Positions 26,980 through 34,823 of a stretch of 64,000 nucleotides of DNA are shown here, one piece after another (the first letter of the stretch is position 1; each line of letters opens with the position of its first letter). Origin of the DNA: Chloroflexota bacterium (lineage in GTDB: Bacteria; Chloroflexota; UBA11872; VXOZ01). Position numbers and translations under genes: made by a program. The DNA is taken from positions 207,889 to 271,888 of the forward strand of contig JAAXIC010000031.1 of NCBI GenBank assembly GCA_012270555.1, in the 5' to 3' direction. A model generated the notes under the pieces. The model was not told the DNA's origin. It ran no database searches and saw only the letters and a list, made by a program, of their open reading frames with translations.

Positions 26980-27254
26980 CGCGGCTTTCGCTTGGAAGCG
27001 GAGCGACTCTTCCCAATAGTACGATGTGGTTCGAGCGAGCTTCCAATGTTCTCCAGTTGATACAGTACCGTTTTCGACAAATCGTCCAGGATCACTTCCC
27101 GCCGAACAGCGTATTCAACCCTACCACTCATCCTCAACTCAAGTGAGTACGCCGTCTCTTTTTCTTCGGGGTACGTGCAGCGAAGTGCGGTCACTACCCT
27201 CTCGACGAGGAGGGCAAAGCGCTCCGGAACACGCGCAGTTAAGTATTCTTTCAT
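26976..27254 (-). CDS. Small uncharacterised protein coupled to pgk
   Basis: A 92-residue frame between gap and pgk whose TGA overlaps the pgk ATG by four bases. The sequence is mixed helix/strand with several charged residues (VPERFALLVERVVTALRC, YSLELRMSGRVEYAVRREVI) and a basic tail ending ASKRKPR. I do not recognise a family. No clear Shine-Dalgarno precedes the ATG, which tempers confidence, but the overlap geometry, low similarity to repeats and the conserved operon position argue for a real gene. A leader or coupling role for pgk expression is possible. Confidence 0.5.
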   Translation of the reverse strand: MKEYLTARVPERFALLVERVVTALRCTYPEEKETAYSLELRMSGRVEYAVRREVILDDLSKTVLYQLENIGSSLEPHRTIGKSRSASKRKPR

Positions 27255-27405
27255 GAGACGCTGGAGGGCGAGATGGCAACTGCGGTACCAGGATATAACT
27301 TCGTAGAGTGCACAGAATGCGGAGTCAAGTGAACGCGAAGCGGCTCCGGTTCTCTTGCCCCAGGAGAGGGTGCAGTACGCAGAACCAAGTGATCGTAAAG
27401 CGGTT

Positions 27406-27426
27406 CCCTCTCCCTCTGGGAGAGGG
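27406..27426. repeat. Perfect hairpin repeat between gap and orf92
   Basis: CCCTCTCCC-TCT-GGGAGAGGG forms a nine-base-pair stem. It lies about 75 bases downstream of the gap stop on the minus strand, so it could attenuate transcription into pgk or stabilise the gap message. The surrounding region (27300-27430) also contains two related direct copies around CAAGTGAACGCGAAGCGGCT and CAAGTGATCGTAAAGCGGTT. Confidence 0.65.
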
Positions 27427-27436
27427 TTAGAGCCTG

Positions 27437-27455
27437 CCCCGTACTTGATACGGGG
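27437..27455. repeat. Palindromic repeat with CCCCGTA arms
   Basis: CCCCGTA-CTTGA-TACGGGG is a perfect seven-base-pair hairpin. The same CCCCGTAT...ATACGGGG core recurs at 60779-60797, which supports a dispersed family. It lies in the gap-orf92 intergenic spacer. Confidence 0.65.
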
Positions 27456-27501
27456 GTGAGGGGAAACATCACAGCAAGGCTACGTTTACGTTGAAAGGGT
27501 A

Positions 27502-28521
27502 CTAGACAGCCGCCTCTTGGGGGATTGTCTGTGCGACGCGGGCCGTCAAGTCGGCAATGCGGCAGGCGTACCCCCACTCGTTGTCGTACCACGAGAGCAC
27601 CTTTACGAGCTTGCCGGAGACTTGCGTTGACGGCAGGTCTACAATCGAACTCCGGGTATCGCCCTTGAAGTCCATACTCACGAGCTCTTCACTGGAGCAG
27701 CCGAGAATGCCCTTCAAGCGCCCCTGCGCAGCCGCCTCGAAAGCGTCGTTCACGGCTTCGACCGTTACGTCCTCGGCCACCTCGCACGTAAAGTCAACCA
27801 CGGAAACGGTGGGTGTCGGCACGCGGAGGGCGAACCCATCGAGCCTGCCCTCTAAATCGGGAATTACCTGCACCACGGCCTTGGCCGCTCCAGTGGTCGT
27901 GGGGATGATATTGAGCGCGGCTGCACGAGCCCGGCGCAGGTCGCTTTGGTCAAGGTCGAGGATTCGTTGGTCGTTGGTATACGAGTGGATCGTGTTCATC
28001 AGTCCCTGCCTTACGGTAAAGGCATCGTGCAGCACCTTCACCACGGGCGCGAGGCAGTTCGTCGTGCAAGAAGCATTCGAAACAATGTGGTGTTCAGCCG
28101 GGTCATATGTTTCATCATTTACGCCCAACACCAAGGTTACGTCCTCTTCCTTGGCCGGCGCCGAGATGATTACCTTCTTCGCACCCGCCGCAAGGTGTTT
28201 CTCTGCGGAAGCGCGGCTGGTACCGACACCGGTTGCCTCGATCACAACGTCTATGTCCAGGTCTCGCCACGGCAGCGCCGTCCAGTCACGCTGGGAGAGC
28301 GTCTGGAGGTGTCGCCCGTCAATTGTGAGAGCGCCGTTGCTTACCGCAACCTCACCGTTGAAGCGGCCGTAATTGCTGTCGTATTTGAAAAGATGCGCGT
28401 TGGTCTCCGCGCTTGCGAGGTCGTTCACTGCAACCGGGTCAACGTCCGGGGCCCGCTCCAGAATTGCCCGCAGCGCTAACCTACCTATCCGGCCAAAGCC
28501 GTTGACTGCCACTCGTCCCAT
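27502..28521 (-). CDS. gap: Glyceraldehyde-3-phosphate dehydrogenase
   Basis: This phosphorylating dehydrogenase makes 1,3-bisphosphoglycerate from glyceraldehyde 3-phosphate. The ATG at 28521 begins [19 protein letters not shown], giving 339 residues; a frame extending to 28578 adds an unconserved tail. The catalytic motif [11 protein letters not shown] (C152) is intact, as are [10 protein letters not shown] and [16 protein letters not shown]. The aspartate after the second strand points to NAD use, but I would not rule out dual specificity. It sits between yvcK and orf92-pgk, forming a lower glycolysis block. Confidence 0.97.
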   Translation of the reverse strand: MGRVAVNGFGRIGRLALRAILERAPDVDPVAVNDLASAETNAHLFKYDSNYGRFNGEVAVSNGALTIDGRHLQTLSQRDWTALPWRDLDIDVVIEATGVGTSRASAEKHLAAGAKKVIISAPAKEEDVTLVLGVNDETYDPAEHHIVSNASCTTNCLAPVVKVLHDAFTVRQGLMNTIHSYTNDQRILDLDQSDLRRARAAALNIIPTTTGAAKAVVQVIPDLEGRLDGFALRVPTPTVSVVDFTCEVAEDVTVEAVNDAFEAAAQGRLKGILGCSSEELVSMDFKGDTRSSIVDLPSTQVSGKLVKVLSWYDNEWGYACRIADLTARVAQTIPQEAAV

Positions 28522-28587
28522 ACGTCTCTTGTACCTCTCTCCACACCTTGGAATACATATCATGAGGGCGTGAAACACGCCAATCCA

Positions 28588-29913
28588 TCACGACACCTTC
28601 AACGCTTCTGGTTCGGCGCGTCTGCGGTCTCGCTTGGATGCCCTATAGTCACTATACACGTGCATCACGGCTTGGGCGAGTTTGGGCGCACTATGCTGAT
28701 AGGGAACCTCTAGGTCGATCACGTCGGCGGCTATGACGGGAAGCCCATCGATTTCCCGCTGTTCCGCTGGCAGTTCCACAAGCTCGTAGGAACCATTGGC
28801 CGACTGCACGGACGTTTGATCGTTCGCCAACACAAGGTTGCACACACCCGATGGCGCATGCTGCTTGAGCGCGGCGAGGTGCTCTTCCACGCCGTAGTGG
28901 GTTGTTTCCCCGGGCTCGGTGGCCACGTTGCAGACGTAGAGCTTGAGGGCCTTAGACTCTGCAACAGCTTGGGAAATCTCAGGTACCAGCAGGTTGGGGA
29001 GGAGGCTGGTATAGAGGCTGCCGGGGGCGAGAATGATGTAGTCCGCTTCCAGGATTGCCTGACTCGCTTCGCTGAAAGCCATGGGATGCTGCCGATCGAG
29101 ATAGACGCGCGTGATGGCTGAGTCTGCCGTCCCAACCACGGATTCACCGGAAATGGTGCGACCGTCCTCGAGCTCGGCGCAAAGCTTGACGCTTTCAAGG
29201 GTTGAAGGCAGTATCTGGCCGCGCACGGCAAGCACCCGCGAAAGCTCGCGTATGCCCGATTCAAAGTTGCCGGTAAGGTCGGCCATGGCAAGCATCATGA
29301 GGTTGCCGAGGCTGTGCCCTTCCAGTCCGTCACCCTTGTCGAACCGGTAGTTAAGCATCCGTGTCATCAGCGGCTCGGCAACTGCCAGCGCGCCGATGCA
29401 TTGGCGCACGTCACCGGGCGGCAGGGCGCCAAACTCGCGCCGCAGGCGACCGGACGACCCACCGTCGTCAACGACCGTCACGATTGCCGTCAGGTTATTC
29501 GTATACTCCTTGAGGCCGCGCAAGAGCACCGCCTGTCCGGTGCCGCCCCCAATTGTGACAATCTTCGGTCCGGTATTGAGGATCCGGCGCGCGTACACGC
29601 GGTCCACCAGCCGTTCACCCTGGCTTGGCGTCACCACGACTTCCATAAGCGAGGCACTGAGCTTCCAGATCGCCAGGATGGTGAGAAAAAGCCCAACACT
29701 GCCCACGAGGATTTCTCGGTAGGGGTGCGGGATGAATTGAAGCGTTGCGGCTTGAACCGGCTCGGAAAAAGGCTGGACGAAATCTACGTTTCGGTAGACC
29801 CAGGCAAGGGCCATGGCGCACGCAAGGGATAACGCCATAAATCCGATGATCAGCAGCGCAATCCACCGCTTTACGTGCATGCCAGGGTAAAACCACTTAC
29901 GGGAAGGAAACAT
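28588..29913 (-). CDS. yvcK: YvcK/CofD-like UDP-GlcNAc-binding protein with membrane anchor
   Basis: YvcK-family proteins (also called gluconeogenesis factor) bind UDP-N-acetylglucosamine and link carbon flux with cell wall synthesis. Residues 1-100 hold two hydrophobic segments (RWIALLIIGFMALSLACAMA and EILVGSVGLFLTILAIWKL), absent from the Bacillus protein. The soluble part has VTIGGGTGQAVLLRGLKEYT, TVVDDGGSSGRLRREFGALP, PGDVRQCIGAL and EADYIILAPGSLYTSLLPNL. Length is 441. It is 66 bases upstream of gap on the same strand, so the block may couple glycolysis with precursor supply. Confidence 0.93.
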   Translation of the reverse strand: MFPSRKWFYPGMHVKRWIALLIIGFMALSLACAMALAWVYRNVDFVQPFSEPVQAATLQFIPHPYREILVGSVGLFLTILAIWKLSASLMEVVVTPSQGERLVDRVYARRILNTGPKIVTIGGGTGQAVLLRGLKEYTNNLTAIVTVVDDGGSSGRLRREFGALPPGDVRQCIGALAVAEPLMTRMLNYRFDKGDGLEGHSLGNLMMLAMADLTGNFESGIRELSRVLAVRGQILPSTLESVKLCAELEDGRTISGESVVGTADSAITRVYLDRQHPMAFSEASQAILEADYIILAPGSLYTSLLPNLLVPEISQAVAESKALKLYVCNVATEPGETTHYGVEEHLAALKQHAPSGVCNLVLANDQTSVQSANGSYELVELPAEQREIDGLPVIAADVIDLEVPYQHSAPKLAQAVMHVYSDYRASKRDRRRAEPEALKVS

Positions 29914-30377
29914 CTTGCTACCGGCCTTTGCTAGAACTGGGGCAGGGGAGCATCGCTGATCCCATGCCTGTGAGTATGATGTCGGCCCGTCGCTGCAAGG
30001 GTGAGCAGCGGCAAGTCAAGCGCGAAGGTTGGAGAAGTGCGGGTACCGAGAGTTGAGGAGATGGGGTATGGCTGTTACTACCAGGAGTAAGACTGTCAGT
30101 TTTTAATGCAGACTTTGGACGTGTACAGTGTGGTCTCATTTCGTTTCTCATCGAACATAGACGAGAACCAACGGAATCCAAACATCCTGGCAAGATAACA
30201 AGCTCTCTGCCGGGAACGCCAACCGCGCATAGTGTGGCGCGAATGGCGCTCGATACCACCGTCTGCGGACTGCGATACTGCGGGGACGTAGGAGTAGGTT
30301 GCGGAGTGGATTGAGTATAGATTAATGCAATTTGCTGTAGGACGCAATGGCCATCAACGATTCAACTGTTCAACTGC
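29914..30377. other. Intergenic region upstream of yvcK
   Basis: About 460 bases without a convincing gene. A 113-codon minus-strand frame (29918-30259) is rich in Ser, Pro, Arg and Cys, has no ribosome site and looks accidental. Base composition is lower in GC than the flanks, as expected for a regulatory spacer that should hold the yvcK promoter. I see no RNA gene. Confidence 0.5.
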
Positions 30378-30758
30378 TCAACGCGGTCTCATTTGCAGAG
30401 AAACCGGTTTCGGTACCGCCTCATTCTCACAAGCGCGGTCAATTGGAACTTCCGGCTCGGTGTCGCTCTGCTCAACGTAGCTATGCTCGATGAGCCAGGC
30501 TTCGACTTCTTCACCGGAAACGTCGATGAGCACGTGTTCATCAATGGCTACACAAGGCTGCATCGTCTGTCCGGTGCGTTCCACCATCTCAGCGTAATTC
30601 GCAGCGATGTTGATGATGTCGCGATCGTCGTAGGCAAGCCCATACTTTTGAAAGACGGCTCGCACACCATTGCTCCAACCGCAAAACGGCTTCATCCAGG
30701 CAACAATGGTCGGGTCTTCAGACTTGCTCTCTTCAGGTCTCGTATCTGTTTGTGCCAT
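30378..30758 (-). CDS. Glutaredoxin-like protein with CGWS motif
   Basis: The 126-residue protein has a thioredoxin-fold glutaredoxin core: VAWMKPFCGWSNGVRAVFQK, then TMQPCVAIDEHVL corresponding to the cis-proline strand, and DVSGEEVEAWL. The CGWS motif resembles the CGFS of monothiol glutaredoxins, which carry or sense [2Fe-2S] clusters, with Trp for Phe. The C-terminal 35 residues are acidic and unconserved. AAGGA lies seven bases before the ATG. It stands alone between yvcK and a DUF3604 gene. Disulfide reductase or Fe-S roles are both possible. Confidence 0.82.
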   Translation of the reverse strand: MAQTDTRPEESKSEDPTIVAWMKPFCGWSNGVRAVFQKYGLAYDDRDIINIAANYAEMVERTGQTMQPCVAIDEHVLIDVSGEEVEAWLIEHSYVEQSDTEPEVPIDRACENEAVPKPVSLQMRPR

Positions 30759-30870
30759 CAGAAGGTCCTTTTGATCGCTGGTAGCTCTTTCCCATGGGGC
30801 TAATCCAGCCTTGAGATACTAGTATAGAGTATTTCGGTGTTGCGCGCTACCTTCCCGTGTGAATTTAACT

Positions 30871-32763
30871 CTATTTGCTTTCAATCCAGATGGGACTTGC
30901 CCAGGCAGCATTGCCGTCTTTCTGAATCACGCGAGCATAATAGTAGTAGGCCGGCTGTTCCGCGGGGCGATCGCTCCACTCATGCTCGCATGCGGCAGCG
31001 TTGACCGCTAGCGAGTGTACTTCTTCTCCGTCGCGTACCACGTCAATACGATCAATGTCGCTCGTGCCAAGCGCAGCCACGCGTATCGTGAACTCTGATT
31101 CAGGTGCAATAGCGCTACCCATGCACGCGCCATTGACGCTAAAGTCAAGCAGGATGTGCTCGCACGTGGTGGCGTACGTCCGGCGTGCCAGCAAAGCCTC
31201 CCACAGAGACTCCCGCGTGCACTCGTTGGCAAGGACGGCAGTTATGCCGCCCACGGGACGCAGCCGAAAGCTGATCCCGCCCATGGTATCCATGCGTGAG
31301 CCGGGATGGCCGCGGTGGTTATCGGTGCCGCCAACGAAGCCGAGCCGCAAACCCTTGGCCAGCGCGCTGCGCGCCGAAGACCCATTGCCGCCCAAAATGA
31401 CCGGCGGCCCGATTTCCTCGACCTCAAACGAGCCGCGCAACTGGCAGACCTCGACGTATCGCTGGAACTCCGGGTGGTGCACGTTCCAATCCGTCGGCTG
31501 CCAGCGGCCAAACGTCGTTCCGCCCTCTGAGTGTGTGTTCGGATGGTGCGGAATAACCAGGGCACGGCCCGGCGGCAGTTGGTCCCAGAGCTCGTTCGGA
31601 TCATCAGGTGTGGGACAGGGCATGTCGTCGTCGAGGTAATAGACGTTACGGTGCCCGTAGAATCCGGCCCTGCTGTACTCGTAGGCAAGAAATGTGGTGA
31701 ACTCTCCAGGTGTATTGTAATGTTTGGCGCATGCTTGGCTGCGCTCCCAGTCCTTGCCGCCCTCGTGGTCGGTAATGGCCACAAAGTCCAGACCGCTGAT
31801 GTGCCGCGCGTACCAGTAGGCGTCGTCAATGTCACGGACTCCGTCACCGGAGAGATTCGTGTGGTTGTGGATGTCACCCCAATAGATGTTATACCCACCT
31901 GGTCGAAAGTCTGGCGCAACCGGCCAACTCTTACCGATGATGCCGCTGGCTTCATCCCGTGCCCGCACCAGAAAGACTCCGTTCCGCGCCGGGACGTCGA
32001 TTCTTGCATTGGCTAGGCCCCGGTCTCCTGTGGTCGCATCCGCTTCAGTTTCTAACGTGCCGTCGCTGTCGCCGACTGTCTCAAGCTTGAGCGTTCCTTG
32101 AAAGCTCTCACACACGTTTCCAAATGCGTCTCTGGCATGGACAAAAACCTGCGCTGGACCCTCGCCTGCCTCAAACTGCGGCACTACTATGCCGAGCGCC
32201 GCTGGCGCAGCGGATAAGACGTCTATGGCCGGTTGTTGCTGGAGGGGAAAGTGGCGTCCGCCGCCACGAACCGGATAATCCAGGTTACTATAGTCGGTGT
32301 TACCTTCTATATCCACTCCCACTTCAAAGAACGTGTCTACACTGATGATGTCTTGCGCCTGCGCGGGTTGACGAAAGCCGGAAACGTAGCTGCCTGGGTG
32401 CCCCAGCGTGACCGTGAGGGTATCGCCGCCGCGCAATGGCTTACCTTCGAGTACGGCATAGATGACTGGGTACTGCGAATGATGATAGGAGAGTGGATGA
32501 CCGTTTTCTACCCGCACACGCACACTTGTGCCGGGCACGCTGGTGGCAGCAACCACGTTGCCCACGTCCCACCGTTGCTTCTCCTGAAACGGCGGCGCGA
32601 TCCGTACGCCACCCCCAAGCGCAATGCCTTGCGCGCCCACGGTGATGACGATGTCCCATGTGCCGTGCTGTCCGACAGTGACAGAACTATCCGGCACAAT
32701 GCGGGCCGTGTAGTCTGCCGGCGCTAGGCCGGCGGTCTGCTCATGAATGGAATCGGATTTCAC
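30871..32763 (-). CDS. DUF3604 / PHP-like metallohydrolase, paralogue 1
   Basis: A 630-residue protein. Residues 1-285 form beta-rich, immunoglobulin-like regions (including AQVFVHARDAFGNVCESFQG). The C-terminal half holds PHP-like metal motifs: YWGDIHNHTNLSGDG (about 295-309), VAITDHEGG (about 328-336), VIPHHPNTHSEGG, and LGFVGGTDNHRGHPG. This is the DUF3604 pattern, related to CehA/McbA-type hydrolases. There is no signal peptide. The GTG start overlaps the TGA of the CocE/NonD gene by four bases (GTGA), so both are translated together. The activity is unknown; a metal-dependent hydrolysis of an ester, amide or phosphoester is the reasonable guess. Confidence 0.82.
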   Translation of the reverse strand: MKSDSIHEQTAGLAPADYTARIVPDSSVTVGQHGTWDIVITVGAQGIALGGGVRIAPPFQEKQRWDVGNVVAATSVPGTSVRVRVENGHPLSYHHSQYPVIYAVLEGKPLRGGDTLTVTLGHPGSYVSGFRQPAQAQDIISVDTFFEVGVDIEGNTDYSNLDYPVRGGGRHFPLQQQPAIDVLSAAPAALGIVVPQFEAGEGPAQVFVHARDAFGNVCESFQGTLKLETVGDSDGTLETEADATTGDRGLANARIDVPARNGVFLVRARDEASGIIGKSWPVAPDFRPGGYNIYWGDIHNHTNLSGDGVRDIDDAYWYARHISGLDFVAITDHEGGKDWERSQACAKHYNTPGEFTTFLAYEYSRAGFYGHRNVYYLDDDMPCPTPDDPNELWDQLPPGRALVIPHHPNTHSEGGTTFGRWQPTDWNVHHPEFQRYVEVCQLRGSFEVEEIGPPVILGGNGSSARSALAKGLRLGFVGGTDNHRGHPGSRMDTMGGISFRLRPVGGITAVLANECTRESLWEALLARRTYATTCEHILLDFSVNGACMGSAIAPESEFTIRVAALGTSDIDRIDVVRDGEEVHSLAVNAAACEHEWSDRPAEQPAYYYYARVIQKDGNAAWASPIWIESK

Positions 32764-34649
32764 TGGACTTCACTCCCACTTGGGATCACCGGCAGCATGA
32801 TGTGTGAGGGGCGTCCCGGCTCGTGGTAGACGGTATTGTGCGCCTCCTCCAGCCGCGTGTGCCGTCCCAATGGTTCACCGGTGTTGGGATTGACGTCGAA
32901 GCGCGGGAAGTTGCTGCTGGAGATATCCAGCCGGATGCGGTGGCCTTTGGCGAACACATTGCTGGTGGGATACATCTCGATGGTGATGGAAGTTGGAATA
33001 CCCGGCTCCAGGAACTCGGCTTGTTCGCGGCTGTTGCGGTAACGGGCGCGCTGAATGCTATCGGTAATGTTCATGGCGAAGCCTTGCGGGTAATCGCCAT
33101 TGGGCGGGTGCACGTCGAGCAGCTTGACCGTGAAGTCGGTGTCCACGGCGGTTGAGCTAATCCAGAGTCTTACGGTGAGTGGCCCGGTGACCTCGACATC
33201 TTCTTCCAGCGGCGGTGTTTGGAAGACCAAGACATCGGGACGGGCGGCGAGTGGCAAACTGCCGGTGTAGCCAAAGAAGCGCTCGTCGCCGCGTTGGTCG
33301 TAAGCGCCTGCCACAAGCACGGGATCGCCCGCCGACAGGTTGCCACCAATGGTGGGCACGGGGTCAGCCGGATCGAAGGTAAACGAACTCTGCCTCTCTT
33401 GCTTAGTAGGAGATGGTGTATCCGGGCTCAGGCCGCCGTCGGCGTGCAGGTAGTAGGGCGTCCACGCCGTGCGCGCGAGTGGCCACTCGTCTTCGGCGCG
33501 CCAGTTTCCGCCGTGATCGAGGCGGCTGTCGCTGTTGCGCATGCCGCTGCCGCCGCCCATGACGAAGATCTGCACCGGCTTGGTCCGCGCCGCGCCGGTA
33601 TCCTTGCCTTTCAGCCAGTAGTCGAACCAGTGCAGCCGCAGTTCGTTCATGTCGTAGATGGCGGAGTCGCGGCCAAAGTCCACGTCACCCGCGTGGGAGA
33701 CCTCGGCGCTGCCGGTACCGTGGGTGAAGGGGCCCATGATGAGGGTCTGCGGAGAGTTCTTGCGCTCGCTCAACTCGACATAATTCGTACAGGTAGAACG
33801 CGCATAGGAATCGTACCAGCCACCGAAATAGACCGTGGGCACGTCGGCGTGCTGGTCGTAGAAGAGTTCCGGCCCGTAGCCGGGACGCTCCCAGTATTCG
33901 TCCAGGTCGCCGTGGGTGAGCACGTCCAGGTGCCACTGTTCGTAGCTGGGCAGTTCGGCCAGCGGCGAGACGCCTTTCTTGAGCGGCGCATTCTCCACCC
34001 ACTGCGCCACGTTGGCAAAGGCGCTATCCAGACTCTGGCGCAGGCGCGGGTCGCTGAGCGCTTCCTTGCTCGTGGTCGCCATGCGGAAGGCATAGATCAT
34101 GAAACGCATCTCACAGGCGCCGTTGTGCCGCATGGACGCGGTGTGGTAGTTCCACGGGCCTTCTTCCACGAACATCCCCGCGAGGCCGGGTGGGTTGAGT
34201 GAGGCGAGCGCACTTTGCGTGCAGCCCGCGTAGCTGCACCCCGTGGTGGCGATCTTGCCGTTCGACCACGGCTGCTCCACGATCCACGCGCAGGTGTCGT
34301 ATCCGTCCGGCCCCTCATCGCCAAAGGCGTACCACTCGCCTTCCGACGTGAACCGCCCCCGCACGTCCTGAATCACCACCACGTACCCCCGCCGCGCGTA
34401 GTAATGCCCCTTCCGCCGCAAACCGAGACCCGTCTTGTCATACGGCGTGCGCTCGAGAATGACGGGGAACTTGCCTTCCGCCGCTTCTAAGTTGTCTTGC
34501 GTAAGTCCAATGCTACCCTGGCTGCCATCTACCGGCAGCGCCGGACGATACACGTCCGTGCCGAGCCTGATGCCGTCACGGGCGGTCATCGTCACATTTC
34601 TATCGACCACGACTCCATACTGTTGCGGTGAACCTAGTTCTTCAGTCAC
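32760..34649 (-). CDS. CocE/NonD family acyl hydrolase (X-Pro dipeptidyl-peptidase S15 type)
   Basis: The alpha/beta-hydrolase begins VVVDRNVTMTARDGIRLGTD, contains RTPYDKTGLG, YVVVIQDVRGRFTSEGEW and the nucleophile elbow IATTGCSYAGCTQSA, and ends with the jelly-roll C-domain ANVFAKGH-type phrase SNVFAKGHRIRLDISSSNFP. This is the CocE/NonD family, serine esterases and peptidases related to cocaine esterase and X-Pro dipeptidyl-peptidase. At 629 residues it is slightly longer than CocE. Start is GTG with AAGGG upstream. It lies between two DUF3604 genes and is coupled with the downstream one, so a joint catabolic step is likely. Substrate unknown. Confidence 0.9.
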   Translation of the reverse strand: MTEELGSPQQYGVVVDRNVTMTARDGIRLGTDVYRPALPVDGSQGSIGLTQDNLEAAEGKFPVILERTPYDKTGLGLRRKGHYYARRGYVVVIQDVRGRFTSEGEWYAFGDEGPDGYDTCAWIVEQPWSNGKIATTGCSYAGCTQSALASLNPPGLAGMFVEEGPWNYHTASMRHNGACEMRFMIYAFRMATTSKEALSDPRLRQSLDSAFANVAQWVENAPLKKGVSPLAELPSYEQWHLDVLTHGDLDEYWERPGYGPELFYDQHADVPTVYFGGWYDSYARSTCTNYVELSERKNSPQTLIMGPFTHGTGSAEVSHAGDVDFGRDSAIYDMNELRLHWFDYWLKGKDTGAARTKPVQIFVMGGGSGMRNSDSRLDHGGNWRAEDEWPLARTAWTPYYLHADGGLSPDTPSPTKQERQSSFTFDPADPVPTIGGNLSAGDPVLVAGAYDQRGDERFFGYTGSLPLAARPDVLVFQTPPLEEDVEVTGPLTVRLWISSTAVDTDFTVKLLDVHPPNGDYPQGFAMNITDSIQRARYRNSREQAEFLEPGIPTSITIEMYPTSNVFAKGHRIRLDISSSNFPRFDVNPNTGEPLGRHTRLEEAHNTVYHEPGRPSHIMLPVIPSGSEVQ

Positions 34650-34823
34650 TGCTTCTTCCCTTCTTGGTTCATAGCGACTTTGTGCCCCTACAGCACGGGC
34701 GAGGTCACTCGGTTGGTATACAGTTTGCCAGAAATTGCGATCAGTGTTTTAGGCAAGCAAATCTCACCAAAATAGACTCTGGTTACCCCTCACACTCCAG
34801 TGGTTTTTCCCACTATTGACCGG

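Noticed and set aside
27251-27592. Minus-strand frame of 113 codons between gap and orf92
   Set aside because: It overlaps the gap 3' end in another frame and reads through hairpin repeats.
29918-30259. 113-codon minus-strand frame upstream of yvcK
   Set aside because: Rich in Ser, Pro, Arg and Cys, no ribosome site, no operon geometry; likely random.
33219-34202. Plus-strand open frame of 327 codons opposite the CocE/NonD gene
   Set aside because: Val/Ala/Arg/His-rich antisense translation, no domain, while the minus strand carries a full hydrolase.
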